From Rickettsiales bacterium (GTDB lineage Bacteria; Pseudomonadota; Alphaproteobacteria; Rickettsiales; UBA8987), in contig JANQHP010000087.1 of NCBI GenBank assembly GCA_028282625.1, positions 1 to 24,582 on the forward strand: 24,582 nucleotides of DNA, given 5' to 3'. The stretch's first letter is position 1. Each line of letters starts with the position of its first letter. Of the stretch, positions 1 through 9,700 are shown one piece after another. The notes beneath the pieces were generated by a model. The model had not been told where the DNA came from and did not search any database. It saw only the letters and a program-made list of their open reading frames with translations. The translations under genes were made by a program, and so were the position numbers.

Positions 1-891
1 GACCGCATTGCTTGAAAGCAATTGCAACACAGGCACCGAAGCCTGCTGCTCTAAAGGAAGCGGCTGATAACGCGACACATTAGGCAGCCTTCCTGCATGC
101 GTTCGCATGAAACGCTTCACAATCGCATCTTCGCCTGAATGGAAGCTGATCACTACCAAACGCCCGCCAGGCTTTAGCACCTCCAGTGCGCCGGCAAGGC
201 CCTGCTCCAATTCCTCCAATTCATTGTTCACCCAAATACGCAACGCCTGAAATGTCCGCGTGGCAGGGTGGATCCCATCATGCGAGCGAGGCGATACGTG
301 CTCAATAATCTCGGCCAATTGCCGCGTACGTGTAATCGGCGCCTTGCGTCTGGCGCACACAATCGCGCGCGCAATCGTACGCGAACGATGCTCCCCTCCA
401 TATTTAAACAACGCACCGGCAAGCTCTTTTTCATCGCAATCATGCAACACATCTTCTGCCGACAGGCCGCCTTCTCCCATACGCATGTCCAAAGGACCAT
501 CATGCATAAAGGAAAAGCCCCTGCGCGGCGTATCAATTTGCATGGAAGAAACCCCCACATCCAGCAACACGCCGTCCACTTTTTTTGCCAAGCCCGAAGC
601 CTCCAACAGCGGCTTCATCTGGCTAAAACATCCAGGCAACAATGCAAGCCTTTGCGGGTAAAGCTTTTCCACCTCCTCGGCGTAATGTTGCGCCGTGGGG
701 TCACGGTCCAGGCCAATCACACGGCAATTGGCCGCCGCCAGCAAAGCACTGCTATGCCCTCCTGCACCAAACGTGCCATCGAGATACACCTCACCATCGG
801 TCGGGCGCATATAATGCAGCACCTCTTCTTGTAACACCGGAAGGTGCGGTGCTTCATGTCGCTGGCTAGGATTTGGAGCAAAAACCGTCAT
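1..891 (-). CDS. rsmH: 16S rRNA m4C1402 methyltransferase RsmH (partial, C-terminus cut by window)
   Basis: RsmH uses S-adenosylmethionine to N4-methylate C1402 in the decoding centre of 16S rRNA, in the cytoplasm. The N-terminus places HxPVL and the SAM-binding motif DGTFGAGGHS at residues 38-47, followed by GLDRDP. Near the left edge it reads LVVISFHSGEDAIVKRF, the family's C-terminal signature. 297 codons are visible and the gene runs off the window; the family is usually a little over 300 residues, so only a short tail is missing. The start ATG (889-891) overlaps the mraZ stop as ATGA, which fixes the start and implies translational coupling. The mraZ-rsmH order is the classic beginning of the dcw cluster, so division and murein genes probably continue to the left. 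Confidence 0.96.
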   Translation of the reverse strand, partial: MTVFAPNPSQRHEAPHLPVLQEEVLHYMRPTDGEVYLDGTFGAGGHSSALLAAANCRVIGLDRDPTAQHYAEEVEKLYPQRLALLPGCFSQMKPLLEASGLAKKVDGVLLDVGVSSMQIDTPRRGFSFMHDGPLDMRMGEGGLSAEDVLHDCDEKELAGALFKYGGEHRSRTIARAIVCARRKAPITRTRQLAEIIEHVSPRSHDGIHPATRTFQALRIWVNNELEELEQGLAGALEVLKPGGRLVVISFHSGEDAIVKRFMRTHAGRLPNVSRYQPLPLEQQASVPVLQLLSSNAV

Positions 892-1355
892 GCCACGCCT
901 CCTGCTGGCGTAGCCAGGCTGAGCGAAGCGCGCTTTTCCTTGGCAAGCACCCGCGCTTGCTTGGCATAATCCTCAAATGCCTCGGGCGACCAAATCTCAA
1001 AGGTTTGCCCCTTGCCTACGAACACCGCCTTGTCCTTCAGCCTAGCGCCCTCCATCAGGTCTGGTGGCAACATCACCCGACCGGTGCTATCAAACGCCAG
1101 CTGCACACATCCACCCAGGATGCTGGTCGCAAAGGCATCGCGTTCTTCCGAAAACGGGTCCAAATGCTCAATGCTCTGGCTCAAATGCTCAATGCGTGCC
1201 ATGCCACATGCTTCCACGCAAGCATGCACAAAAGAAGGATAGGCCACAATGCCGGCAAATGCCTGCGTGGTCAGCGCCGCACGAAAAGGCGCTGGCACCG
1301 AAATACGTCCCTTCGCATCAATACGATTGGTGTAGGTGGAAAGAAATAATGCCAT
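888..1355 (-). CDS. mraZ: Transcriptional regulator MraZ
   Basis: MraZ is a DNA-binding regulator that represses its own dcw operon in bacteria where it has been tested. The 155-residue product has the two SpoVT/AbrB-like halves of the family: FLSTYTNRIDAKGRISVP at the N-terminus, and a second copy around FDSTGRVMLPPDL with a following GQTFEIWSPEAF. The chosen start is ATG 1353-1355 (MALFLSTY), which matches the usual family N-terminus. A GTG at 1365-1367 would add four residues, and neither start has a clear Shine-Dalgarno sequence. The stop overlaps the rsmH start. Between the halves is a small internal duplication, IEHLSQSIEHLD, encoded by a repeated TCAAATGCTCAATGC. A promoter and three MraZ-type repeats lie about 200 nt upstream. 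Confidence 0.96.
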   Translation of the reverse strand: MALFLSTYTNRIDAKGRISVPAPFRAALTTQAFAGIVAYPSFVHACVEACGMARIEHLSQSIEHLDPFSEERDAFATSILGGCVQLAFDSTGRVMLPPDLMEGARLKDKAVFVGKGQTFEIWSPEAFEDYAKQARVLAKEKRASLSLATPAGGVA

Positions 1356-1538
1356 ATGCAATAACACCCGATGGTTTTGCCGCGTTCTACCTCACGCACC
1401 GTTCAAGCCTTCTGCATCTGCTTATCTTGCACGCATGCGAGCGGCCAGACCCACCGTTGGTCTTTTCCGCCAGAACGCCCTACGCGCAAAAAACCCTCAC
1501 CTTTACCCCTTGATTGCCTATCACCCAAAAGTCAGTAA

Positions 1539-1563
1539 TGGGAAAACATGGGATATTATGGGA
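1539..1563. promoter_or_regulatory. MraZ-type operator: three TGGGA repeats with 10-bp period
   Basis: On the plus strand TGGGA occurs at 1539-1543, 1549-1553 and 1559-1563, each separated by exactly five bases. Known MraZ operators are TGGGN direct repeats spaced by 5 bp. The block begins right after the -10 box of the mraZ promoter and covers the expected transcription start, which fits autorepression. Relative to mraZ the repeats read on the non-coding strand (TCCCA in the mRNA sense). Confidence 0.8.
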
Positions 1564-1592
1564 ATAATATTATTCTATTTGGGTAAAGTCAA
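1564..1592 (-). promoter_or_regulatory. Sigma70-type promoter of mraZ-rsmH
   Basis: On the minus strand, -35 TTGACT (1587-1592) is separated by 17 bp from -10 TATTAT (1564-1569). Transcription would start near 1556-1558, inside the TGGGA repeats, and leave a leader of about 200 nt before mraZ. The leader (about 1356-1555) shows no obvious conserved structure. Confidence 0.75.
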
Positions 1593-1626
1593 ACAATTTA
1601 AGGGAACGCCCTACCACAAGGCGCAC

Positions 1627-1654
1627 AAAAAAGCCCTGGAAAACCAGGGCTTTT
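1627..1654 (-). terminator. Rho-independent terminator after pstB
   Basis: An 11-bp perfect stem AAAAGCCCTGG / CCAGGGCTTTT (1629-1639 and 1644-1654) with a 4-nt loop. On the minus strand it runs into TTTTTT. It lies 56 nt downstream of the pstB stop and separates the pst unit from the mraZ promoter. Confidence 0.88.
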
Positions 1655-1709
1655 ACAACATAAAAAACAGAATCGTAAAAAAACGCGTGACCACTCAAGT
1701 CACAAGTCG

Positions 1710-2480
1710 CTAGCCAAATTTGCCCTTGATGTAATCTTTGGTGCGCTTGTCTTTTGGCTTATCAAAAATCTGCTTGGTTGGACCAGATTCCACCAGCGTA
1801 CCCAGATGAAAGAATGCTGTTTGGTCCGAAACACGCTGCGCCTGCTGCATCGAATGCGTCACGATCACAATCGTATATTTCTGCTTGAGCTCCGCCATCA
1901 GATCCTCCACCAACGCCGTTGCAATAGGGTCTAGCGCCGAGCAGGGCTCGTCCATCAAAATCACCTCCGGGCTGGTCGCAATCGCACGCGCAATGCACAA
2001 GCGCTGCTGCTGACCACCGGAAAGGGAAGTGCCCCTCTCCTGCAATCGGTCTTTGACTTCCTCCCACAAACCCGCACGTTTCAGCGCCTTCTGCACCAAC
2101 GCATCCATCTCTGCTTTGCCATCCACCAGGCCGTGAATCCGCGGACCGTAGGCCACATTTTCATAAATCGACTTAGGAAAAGGGTTAGGCTTTTGGAATA
2201 CCATCCCCACCTCACGACGCAGCAGCACCGTATCCACCCGCGAATCATAAACATCATGCCCATCAAGCAGCACCGCGCCCTCCAGGCGGCAGCCTTCTAT
2301 CGTATCATTCATGCGGTTTAAGCAGCGCAAAAATGTGGATTTCCCACAGCCCGATGGCCCAATCAACGCCGTCACCTGATTTTTGGGAATCGTGAGATTC
2401 ACGGCAAACAGGGCCTGCTTCTGTCCATACCAAACGCTGAGCTTGCGGGCTTCCATGCGTATGTTTTTGTCTTTCTTCAT
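1710..2480 (-). CDS. pstB: Phosphate ABC transporter ATP-binding protein PstB
   Basis: PstB is the cytoplasmic ATPase that drives high-affinity phosphate import through PstC and PstA. The 256-residue product carries Walker A GPSGCGKST at residues 41-49, the ABC signature LSGGQQQR at about 152-159, Walker B VILMDEP at about 172-178 and an H-loop histidine near 208. The Q-loop context FQKPNPFPKSIYENVAYGPR is characteristic of PstB. The start ATG 2478-2480 is chosen because GGTAGGA stands just upstream and it begins four bases after the pstA stop; the open frame extends further upstream but only inside pstA. The last gene of the phoR-pstCAB unit, it is followed directly by a terminator. No phoU follows. 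Confidence 0.96.
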   Translation of the reverse strand: MKKDKNIRMEARKLSVWYGQKQALFAVNLTIPKNQVTALIGPSGCGKSTFLRCLNRMNDTIEGCRLEGAVLLDGHDVYDSRVDTVLLRREVGMVFQKPNPFPKSIYENVAYGPRIHGLVDGKAEMDALVQKALKRAGLWEEVKDRLQERGTSLSGGQQQRLCIARAIATSPEVILMDEPCSALDPIATALVEDLMAELKQKYTIVIVTHSMQQAQRVSDQTAFFHLGTLVESGPTKQIFDKPKDKRTKDYIKGKFG

Positions 2481-2484
2481 AATC

Positions 2485-3801
2485 CTACCATTTAATTTCA
2501 TATTTCTTGCGCAACCAGATCGCCAGCGCATTGGCTGTCACCAACATGGTCAACAGCACCAAAATCGCCGCCGAGGTTTTTTCTCCAAAGCCCAGCTCCG
2601 GACTATCCGACCATAAATAGACCTGCACCGGCAGTGCCGTCGTAGGATGCGTAATGCCAGAAGGCACGTCCGCCACAAACGCCACCATCCCAATCATAAG
2701 CAACGGCGCCGTTTCACCCAGCGCACGGGCAATGCTTAAAATCGTACCGGTAAAGATGCCCGGCAGCGAAAGGGGCACCACATGGTGCATCACCACCTGC
2801 ATCGGGCTGGCACCAATGCCTCTGGCCGCTTCACGTACCGAAGGCGGCACCGCAGCCAGCGCCTGCCTGGTCGCAATAATCATCGTAGGCAGCACCAAAA
2901 GGGAAAGGGTTAAGCCACCCACCAATGCCGAAGAACGCGGCAGCTCCATCACTTGCAAGAACACCGAAAGCCCCAGCAAGCCATAGACAATCGAGGGCAC
3001 AGCCGCCAAATTGTTAATGTTGAGTTCGATGATATCCGTCAAACGGTTCTTCGGTGCAAATTCCTGCAAATAAATCGCCGCACCCACACCGATAGGAAAA
3101 CAGCCAATCAGGCAAATAATAATGATGAAGAACGAGCCCATCATGCCGCCAAGCAACCCGGCACGCTCGGGAGAACGTGAGTCCCCACGCTCCCACAGGC
3201 GTGTGTTCCAACGCAACTGCACGCGCCCTTCGTCTTTAAGCGCCTGTAGCCAGGCAAAACTTTGGTCGCGGAACTGCCTTCTTTCTTCGGGCACCTCCTG
3301 GCTGATTCTTCCCTTATGCGCCATGTCCACCACAGAAGAAGCAAGCAACCACACCGGCTGCACCGTACCAATCAGGGTCGGATTGGCCACCACCATCTCC
3401 TTGATTTGCAAGGATGCCTCTCGGCTAAGCAGCGTATAAAGCAAACGCTTTTCTTTAAGCGACTGTGCCTCAGGAAAAAGCTCCCCAAGCGACTGGTGGA
3501 CCAGGCTGCGATACGGCGCGCGGTTGAGTGTTGCCACATCACGCGTGCCGTCCGGGTCAATAACTTGCTCTTGAAGTGTGACATCCAAAAGAAGATGCGT
3601 CTGCCAAAACGCGCCATATCCCCGGCTGATCAGCGAGAGAAACAACGCCGCCAAAAACAGCAGCGAAATAGTAATGGCAAGCTTGCCATACCATCGAAAG
3701 CGCCCTTCCCTGCGACGCCGAACGCGTAGCGGAGCGTGCGCCGCATTGGCAGCATCCATCACCAGCGGATGCGTCAGCGCATGTCGGGCAGGCTTACTCA
3801 T
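2485..3801 (-). CDS. pstA: Phosphate ABC transporter permease PstA (long alphaproteobacterial form)
   Basis: PstA is one of the two inner-membrane permease subunits of the phosphate importer. At 438 residues it is much longer than the roughly 300-residue enterobacterial protein. It has a basic cytoplasmic N-terminus, a membrane segment at about 42-60, then an extra soluble region of about 140 residues containing VIDPDGTRD, which matches the N-terminal extension (DUF3333) known from alphaproteobacterial PstA. The BPD_transp_1 permease domain follows from about residue 210, with the EAA loop EAARGIGASPMQVVMHHVV near residue 325 that docks on PstB. The ATG overlaps the end of pstC by 8 nt, so the two are translationally coupled. 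Confidence 0.95.
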   Translation of the reverse strand: MSKPARHALTHPLVMDAANAAHAPLRVRRRREGRFRWYGKLAITISLLFLAALFLSLISRGYGAFWQTHLLLDVTLQEQVIDPDGTRDVATLNRAPYRSLVHQSLGELFPEAQSLKEKRLLYTLLSREASLQIKEMVVANPTLIGTVQPVWLLASSVVDMAHKGRISQEVPEERRQFRDQSFAWLQALKDEGRVQLRWNTRLWERGDSRSPERAGLLGGMMGSFFIIIICLIGCFPIGVGAAIYLQEFAPKNRLTDIIELNINNLAAVPSIVYGLLGLSVFLQVMELPRSSALVGGLTLSLLVLPTMIIATRQALAAVPPSVREAARGIGASPMQVVMHHVVPLSLPGIFTGTILSIARALGETAPLLMIGMVAFVADVPSGITHPTTALPVQVYLWSDSPELGFGEKTSAAILVLLTMLVTANALAIWLRKKYEIKW

Positions 3802-4987
3802 AATGCTCCCTATAGCGTCGCACCAGCCACAAGGCCAGGATATTCAACAACAACGTCACCACAAACAAAGTCAGGCTGAGCGCAAACGCCGCCAGGGTCT
3901 TGGCACTATCAAAACTCTGGTCCCCAACCAACAAGGTCACAATCTGTACCGTCACCGTGGTAACCGCCTCCAGTGGATTGGCCGTCAAATTGGCCGCAAG
4001 CCCAGCCGCCATCACCACAATCATGGTTTCCCCAATGGCACGCGACACACCCAGAAGCATCGCCCCCGCAATCCCTGGAAGCGCAGCTGGCAACAGCACC
4101 CGCGTAATTGTCTCCGATTGTGTGGCACCAAGCCCCAGGGAAGCTTCCCTGAGCGATTGCGGCACCGCGTGCAACACATCATCGGAAAGGGAAAGCACAA
4201 ACGGTATAATCATCACACCCATTACAATCCCAGCGGCAAGGGCAGATTCCGACGCCACATCCAAACCAAGCGATTGACCAAAGCTGCGGATAAACGGCGC
4301 AAAAAAGATCACCGCAAAATAGCCATAAACCACCGTGGGCACGCCCGCCAATATCTCAAGGACCGGCTTAACCCAGCCTCGTACGCGCGGCGAGGCATAT
4401 TCACACAAGTAAATCGCAGAAAACAGACCCATAGGCCCGGCAATCAGCATTGCAATACAGGTGATCAGCAATGTCCCCACAAAGACCGGCACCGCGCCAA
4501 AGGAGGCCGCACCCGCATCGTGATAGGCCAGCTGCGGGCTCCAATGCGTACCAAAAAGGAAATCCATCACCGGCACTTTTTCAAAGAACCGCAAACTTTC
4601 TCCTAAAACCGAAAGCACAATCATCGCAGTGACCGCAATCGAAATGGTCGCACACGCCATCAGAACAATCTTGATCCATTTTTCCACATGATGCCGCGCG
4701 TTATATTCCGGCCTGGCCCAGGCCAAAAAGAGCGCCACCCCACCGGCCGCCACCAGTAAGGTCAACATAATCCGCACCGAAAGCGGCAACACAAAAAGCG
4801 CGTGCCACGCAAGGATAAAAGGCACCACCACCCAGAGCACCGCACAATAGCCATAATAGCGCAGCAATGTATGCAAACGGGTGGCACCGCCTGCCACCTT
4901 CACACGACGAGAGACCACATGTTTGCCATAAGAAAACGCAAGCCACGCGGCAATAATCACACAGGCTATCATGACAAATGGGCTCAT
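3794..4987 (-). CDS. pstC: Phosphate ABC transporter permease PstC
   Basis: PstC pairs with PstA to form the phosphate channel in the inner membrane. The 397-residue product has an N-terminal hydrophobic helix, two further hydrophobic stretches, then the permease domain with GPMGLFSAIYLCEYASPRVR, the segment ILAGVPTVVYGYFA that is highly conserved in PstC, and the EAA loop EASLGLGATQSETITRVLLP near residue 280. The start ATG 4985-4987 (MSPFVMIACV) is supported by a strong GGGAGG immediately upstream; the frame stays open 30 nt further but without a ribosome site. About 100 nt separate it from phoR. No phosphate-binding protein PstS gene lies between, where alphaproteobacteria often have it. 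Confidence 0.95.
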   Translation of the reverse strand: MSPFVMIACVIIAAWLAFSYGKHVVSRRVKVAGGATRLHTLLRYYGYCAVLWVVVPFILAWHALFVLPLSVRIMLTLLVAAGGVALFLAWARPEYNARHHVEKWIKIVLMACATISIAVTAMIVLSVLGESLRFFEKVPVMDFLFGTHWSPQLAYHDAGAASFGAVPVFVGTLLITCIAMLIAGPMGLFSAIYLCEYASPRVRGWVKPVLEILAGVPTVVYGYFAVIFFAPFIRSFGQSLGLDVASESALAAGIVMGVMIIPFVLSLSDDVLHAVPQSLREASLGLGATQSETITRVLLPAALPGIAGAMLLGVSRAIGETMIVVMAAGLAANLTANPLEAVTTVTVQIVTLLVGDQSFDSAKTLAAFALSLTLFVVTLLLNILALWLVRRYREHYE

Positions 4988-5090
4988 GATCCTCCCTTTA
5001 CAATCGAGCCTTAACAATCAGGATGGCGCAATATCCATCCACCATCTGGTCCTTTCTAAGCAGCCCTGGACTGCAATGCAAGCAGAGTCT

Positions 5091-6566
5091 TTACTCCGGC
5101 TTCACACCCTTTGGCAGATACACACGAAAACAGCTCCCCTGGCCCACCACACTCTGCACATGCAAATGTCCACGATGCCGCTCCAGAATATGTTTCACGA
5201 TCGCCAGGCCAATACCACTACCACTCACACCACGCGTATTATCCGCGCGGTAAAAACGCTCGGTCAAACGCGGCAAATGCTCCGGTGCAATGCCACACCC
5301 TTGATCCTTGACCGCCACACACAGCCAGTCGGTTTTTTGATCCAAAGAAAGCGGCGCCTGAGCCGGATCTTCCACCACAAAAAGCTGCATCACCACCTCG
5401 CTATCGGCGCGACTATACTTGATCGCATTGCCCAATATATTATCCAATACTTGCTCCAGTTCCGTATGATCGCCACACACAAAAACCTCATCTCCTACAT
5501 TGGAGTCAACGTCCAGCTTCAGCGCCACACCCGCATCCTTAGCCTTAGGAAGCATGCCATTGTAAGCTTCCTGTACCAGCTGCCGCATAAATACCACACC
5601 CTCCGGCGCTTTATGCTGCTGTCGCTCAATATGCGAAAGAGAAAGCAAGCCCTGCACCAAGCGCGACATCCGCTCGGTTTGGTGCTGCATGGTTTCTAAA
5701 AATTCCTGCTGCGCCTTTTCATCGTGGCGCGCACTTGTTTGCAAGGTTTCAATCAGGCCCGCAATGCTGGTCAGTGGCGTACGGATTTCATGGCTGGCAT
5801 TGGCCACAAAATCCGAGAGCATCTGCTCGGAACGCTTAAGATCGGTCACATCATGCAACACCACCACCAACGCAATATCCGCCGACACATGCCCAGGAAA
5901 AGGCTCCACTCGCGTCAGATAATAATGTTCATGCGGATGGTCCACATACAAGGTCAGTGTTTGACCCTTGCCACCTTCCAACACCCCATCAATAGCCTCC
6001 GCCAATTGAGGTTTGTCCAGCACACCCTGCACCGTTTCTTTAAACAAGCGTCCACCAAACACCTCTTCTGCCCTACGGTTTGTACGCACCAAACCACCTT
6101 GCTGATTCAGCAACAAAATCACATCGGGCAAGCTATCCACCAGCACACGGCTCTCATGCAGCATCCCCTCCAGCTGATCCCGACGATGCTGCCAGGAGCG
6201 ATGCAGCGCTTCCACCGCCTCAGAAAGCGCCTCCACATTGTTCAAAAAAGTCAAATCCGGCGCATCGGCTTTCCTATCGGCCACCAGCTGATTCACATAA
6301 TGGGTCAGCGCTGAAAGATTCGCCAAATAAGGGCGCACAAAAATAATCGAGATCAAAAAGAGAAACACCTCACCCAGCAGAAAAACCTGCAGCGTGATAA
6401 TGTTGTAGTTCAAAAAGATGAAGAGCAGCATGGTCGGTGCAACCATTAAGATTGCCGTTCCTTTGATCAACCGCCTCCAGGAAACATAACGCGTCTTGTC
6501 GCTATCTTCCCACGCCACATAGCGCTTCATGCGCGCCAAAAGCGACCCAAAAAAACGTGGTGCCAT
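5091..6566 (-). CDS. phoR: Phosphate regulon sensor histidine kinase PhoR
   Basis: A membrane-bound sensor kinase of about 491 residues. It has two N-terminal transmembrane helices (about 35-54 and 56-77) with almost no periplasmic loop, a linker, a PAS domain (about 140-244), the dimerisation/phosphoacceptor box DFVANASHEIRTPL with the phosphorylated histidine near 259, and a HATPase domain with N box NILGNAIKYS, DQGCGIAP and GSGIGLAIVKHILERH. The short periplasmic part and the PAS domain fit PhoR, and the pstCAB genes downstream support this assignment over a generic kinase. The chosen start (ATG 6564-6566) has AAGGAG about 10 nt upstream; the frame extends to 6644 with further possible starts. 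The cognate PhoB is not in the window. Confidence 0.9.
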   Translation of the reverse strand: MAPRFFGSLLARMKRYVAWEDSDKTRYVSWRRLIKGTAILMVAPTMLLFIFLNYNIITLQVFLLGEVFLFLISIIFVRPYLANLSALTHYVNQLVADRKADAPDLTFLNNVEALSEAVEALHRSWQHRRDQLEGMLHESRVLVDSLPDVILLLNQQGGLVRTNRRAEEVFGGRLFKETVQGVLDKPQLAEAIDGVLEGGKGQTLTLYVDHPHEHYYLTRVEPFPGHVSADIALVVVLHDVTDLKRSEQMLSDFVANASHEIRTPLTSIAGLIETLQTSARHDEKAQQEFLETMQHQTERMSRLVQGLLSLSHIERQQHKAPEGVVFMRQLVQEAYNGMLPKAKDAGVALKLDVDSNVGDEVFVCGDHTELEQVLDNILGNAIKYSRADSEVVMQLFVVEDPAQAPLSLDQKTDWLCVAVKDQGCGIAPEHLPRLTERFYRADNTRGVSGSGIGLAIVKHILERHRGHLHVQSVVGQGSCFRVYLPKGVKPE

Positions 6567-6642
6567 GATGGGAAAGCTCCTTTTTATTTTAGACACTGCA
6601 CTCAAACTCATTTGAGGCATGCTTTTGACCCTTTTGCACTGC

Positions 6643-6700
6643 AAATAGCCCGCTTATTTTTGAAATAGCCTCACTATTCCTTCAAATAATCTGACTATTT
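6643..6700. repeat. Three tandem AAATA-N7-TATTT palindromes upstream of phoR
   Basis: Three 17-bp interrupted palindromes stand at 6643-6659, 6663-6679 and 6684-6700, spaced 20 and 21 bp, about two helical turns. The first and third have perfect 5-bp arms; the second ends TATTC. The N7 centres are also similar (GCCCGCT, GCCTCAC, ATCTGAC). The array lies in the ileS-phoR gap, 77-134 bp upstream of the phoR start, and looks like an operator array for a dimeric regulator. It does not resemble the CTGTCAT-type Pho box. Confidence 0.6.
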
Positions 6701-6768
6701 TCGCTTGAAAATGATACAAAATTCTGTGCTCAAAGAGTTTGATAACAGTGTCTAGGTCATAACAAGCA

Positions 6769-9700
6769 CTAAGCTGCAATGGCAATCGTAATGGGTCCGC
6801 CCTCCGTGGCCCCTTCCATCTGATACCGTACCGTGGACGTGGAGTCAAAAGAGAGCGTTTCTGTGAGCGTTTGCTCCTGAATATACTCGGCATACGCCGC
6901 CACCGCTTCTCTCAAAGCACCCGTTGCCTCAATAAAAAGCGCAATCCGCTCGGTAATCTCCAAATCCGCCTCTTTGCGCGCCTGCTGCACCAGCCGCACC
7001 ACATCGCGCGCCAACCCTTCTTGCTTGAGCGTTTCCGTGATGCGCGTATCCAGCACCAGCAACATATCCTGTGCCTGCGTAGCCTGCGCCACCTCGCCGT
7101 CCTGCAAGGCCTCCTGGCACGCCTGCAAGCAAAGCGTATACTCCTCCCCCAGCAACGCCACACCGGCCGCTTCCACCTGCCCGTTGGCACCCCTTGTCCA
7201 CTCGCCCTTTTTCACCGCCGCACTCACCTGCCCCATCTGCTTACCGAGCCGCTTGCCCGCCACCGGGAAATGAATCTGCACCTTATGCTCAGCCAAAGCG
7301 CCCAGCTCTTCTTTAAGCACCACCTCTTTTACGTTCAGCTCATCAGCAATAATCGCGGTGTAGGGTGAAAGGCGCGTCGCCGCCTTACCATAAAGCGTGA
7401 GGGTCGCAAGCGGCTGCCGAATCCGGATATTCTCTTTGTTACGCAACGCTAAAGCGGTGTTGCACACCTCCCGTACCCGGTCCATCGCCTGGATCAACAC
7501 CTCATCCTGCAAGGCTGCACCCGGCGCCGGAAAATCCTGCAAATGCACACTCGCTTCCGCCGTTGCATCGGCAAAAGATCGCTGCGTGAGTCCCATATAT
7601 ATCTGCTCCATCAAAAGCGGCAGCAAGGGTGCCGCTGCCTTGCTCATCCTCAGCAGGCAGGTATAAAGCGTATGGTAGGCATCCTGCTTATCCTGGTCCT
7701 TCGCGCCCTCTTCCACCGCTCGCCAAAACCGCTCCCGGCTACGGCGGATATACCAATTATTGAGCACCTCAAAAAAGCCTTCCACCGCCTTGCAGGCCTC
7801 GAGCAAATCGTAACGCCCAAGCATCTGATCGATACGCTGCACCGCTTCCTGCAGCTTCCCTAAAATGTAACGATCCATCTCTGCCTGCGGCAGCGCCTCA
7901 CCCGCCGCCAATACGTCCCTCGCCTCCACCCCATCGCTATTGGCATAAAGCATAAAAAAGTGATAGGCATTCCAGATCGGCTTGATCACCAGCCGCACCA
8001 CGTCGCGAATGTCCTCGCCCTCCTTCTTCACCTGCAGCTCCCCGCCCTGCATCACCGGCCCGCTCACCAGCGACCAACGCATCGCATCCGCACCAAAACT
8101 CTCATATACCTCCAGCGGATCTGGGTAGTTCCGCAAGCGCTTGGAAAGCTTCTGCCGGTTCTCATCCAAAATCACACCATGGCAAATGCAATGCGCAAAA
8201 GGCGCCTTATCAAACAGCGCCGTTGAAAGCACCATCAGCGTATAAAACCAGCCGCGGGTTTGCGCGGTATATTCCACAATAAAATCCGAAAGCGCGCCGT
8301 GTTCGTCTGCATTTTTATCAAACGCTTCCTTCCCGTAAAAAGGATAATGCACGCTTGCAAAAGGCATCGCACCGCTTTCAAACCAGCAATCAAGCACCTC
8401 CGGCACACGGCGATAAAGCTCACCCTCCTTTTCAAAGGTTACCGCATCAATAAAAGGCCGATGCAAATCCGCCACCTTCTCTCCTGAAAGCGCCTCCAGC
8501 TCGGCGATGCTGCCCACCACTTCGATCTTACCGCTCTCACTCATCCACACCGGAATCGGCGCGCCCCAAAACCGGTTACGGCTAATCGCCCAGTCATGCG
8601 CATTCTCCAGCCACTTGCCAAACAACCCATCACGAACATGCCCCGGCATCCAGCTAATCCCCTGATTCAGCTCCACCATCCGCTCTTTGATCGCACTCAC
8701 CTTCACATACCAACTCGGCACCGCCTTATAAATCAGCGGCGTATCCGTTCGCCAACAATGCGGGTAATTATGCAGATATTGCTCGGTCTTGATCCATTTG
8801 CCCTCTTCCTTCAAACGGCGGATGATCAAATCATTGCTTTCAAATACCTGCATGCCTTCATAATCCGGCACCTCCGCCGTAAACTTGCCGCCTGCATCCA
8901 CCGGGCACACCACAGGAATCCCCTCCGCTGCACATACACGCATGTCATCCTCACCAAAGCCGGGAGCCAAATGCACAATGCCGGTCCCGCTGCCCTCTTC
9001 AATAAAATCCCCCGCAAGCACACGGAACGCATCCGGCGTCTTAGCAAAATAAGGGAAGAGTGGCTCGTAAGAAAGGCCCACAAGCTCAGAACCCTTGATC
9101 GGAAATTGTAATGTCACTTGATTGCTAAAGACCTTTTCTGCCTTCTCAAATCCCTCAAACAGCGAGTCTTTATGTGTCTCATAAAAGACCTCAGAAACAA
9201 GATACTCCTTTGATGGAAGCGCTTTATTACTTGCTTCATCCCAGCAATCTTTTGCAATCAATACATACGTAACATCAGGCCCCACCGCCAAAGCGAGGTT
9301 GCTCGGCAACGTCCAGGGAGTCGTCGTCCAAGCCAAAATATCAATGCTGATTTCTTTCAGTCGAAAAGCCACCGTCACCGCCTTGCTCTTCTTCTCCCGA
9401 TACGCGTTATCCATCCGCGTTTCAAAATTCGAGAGTGGCGTCTCGCACGCCCAGCTATAAGGCACCACCTTATGCCCTTGATAAATCAGCCCCTTCTTGT
9501 GCAGCTCCTTAAACGCCCAGATCACGGATTCCATATAGTCCGTGTCCATCGTTTTATACTCATCCTCCCAATCCACCCAGCGCGCCTGGCGGTTCACATA
9601 ATCCTGCCAGTCTTGTGTATATTTCATCACGCTCGTGCGGCACTGCGCATTAAACTTCTCAATGCCATACGCCTCAATCGCAAGCTGCCCTTGGATGCCA

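Noticed and set aside
1356..1555. Tiny upstream reading frames in the mraZ leader (four codons each)
   Set aside because: They lack ribosome sites and are short enough to occur by chance, so a leader-peptide attenuator is not supported.
3578..4606. A 342-codon plus-strand frame over the pstA-pstC junction
   Set aside because: Antisense shadow of two well-supported genes; the product is strongly basic and resembles no protein.
6654..6893. A 79-codon minus-strand frame across the ileS end and the phoR upstream region
   Set aside because: It overlaps the conserved ileS C-terminus out of frame and the palindrome array; no family resemblance.
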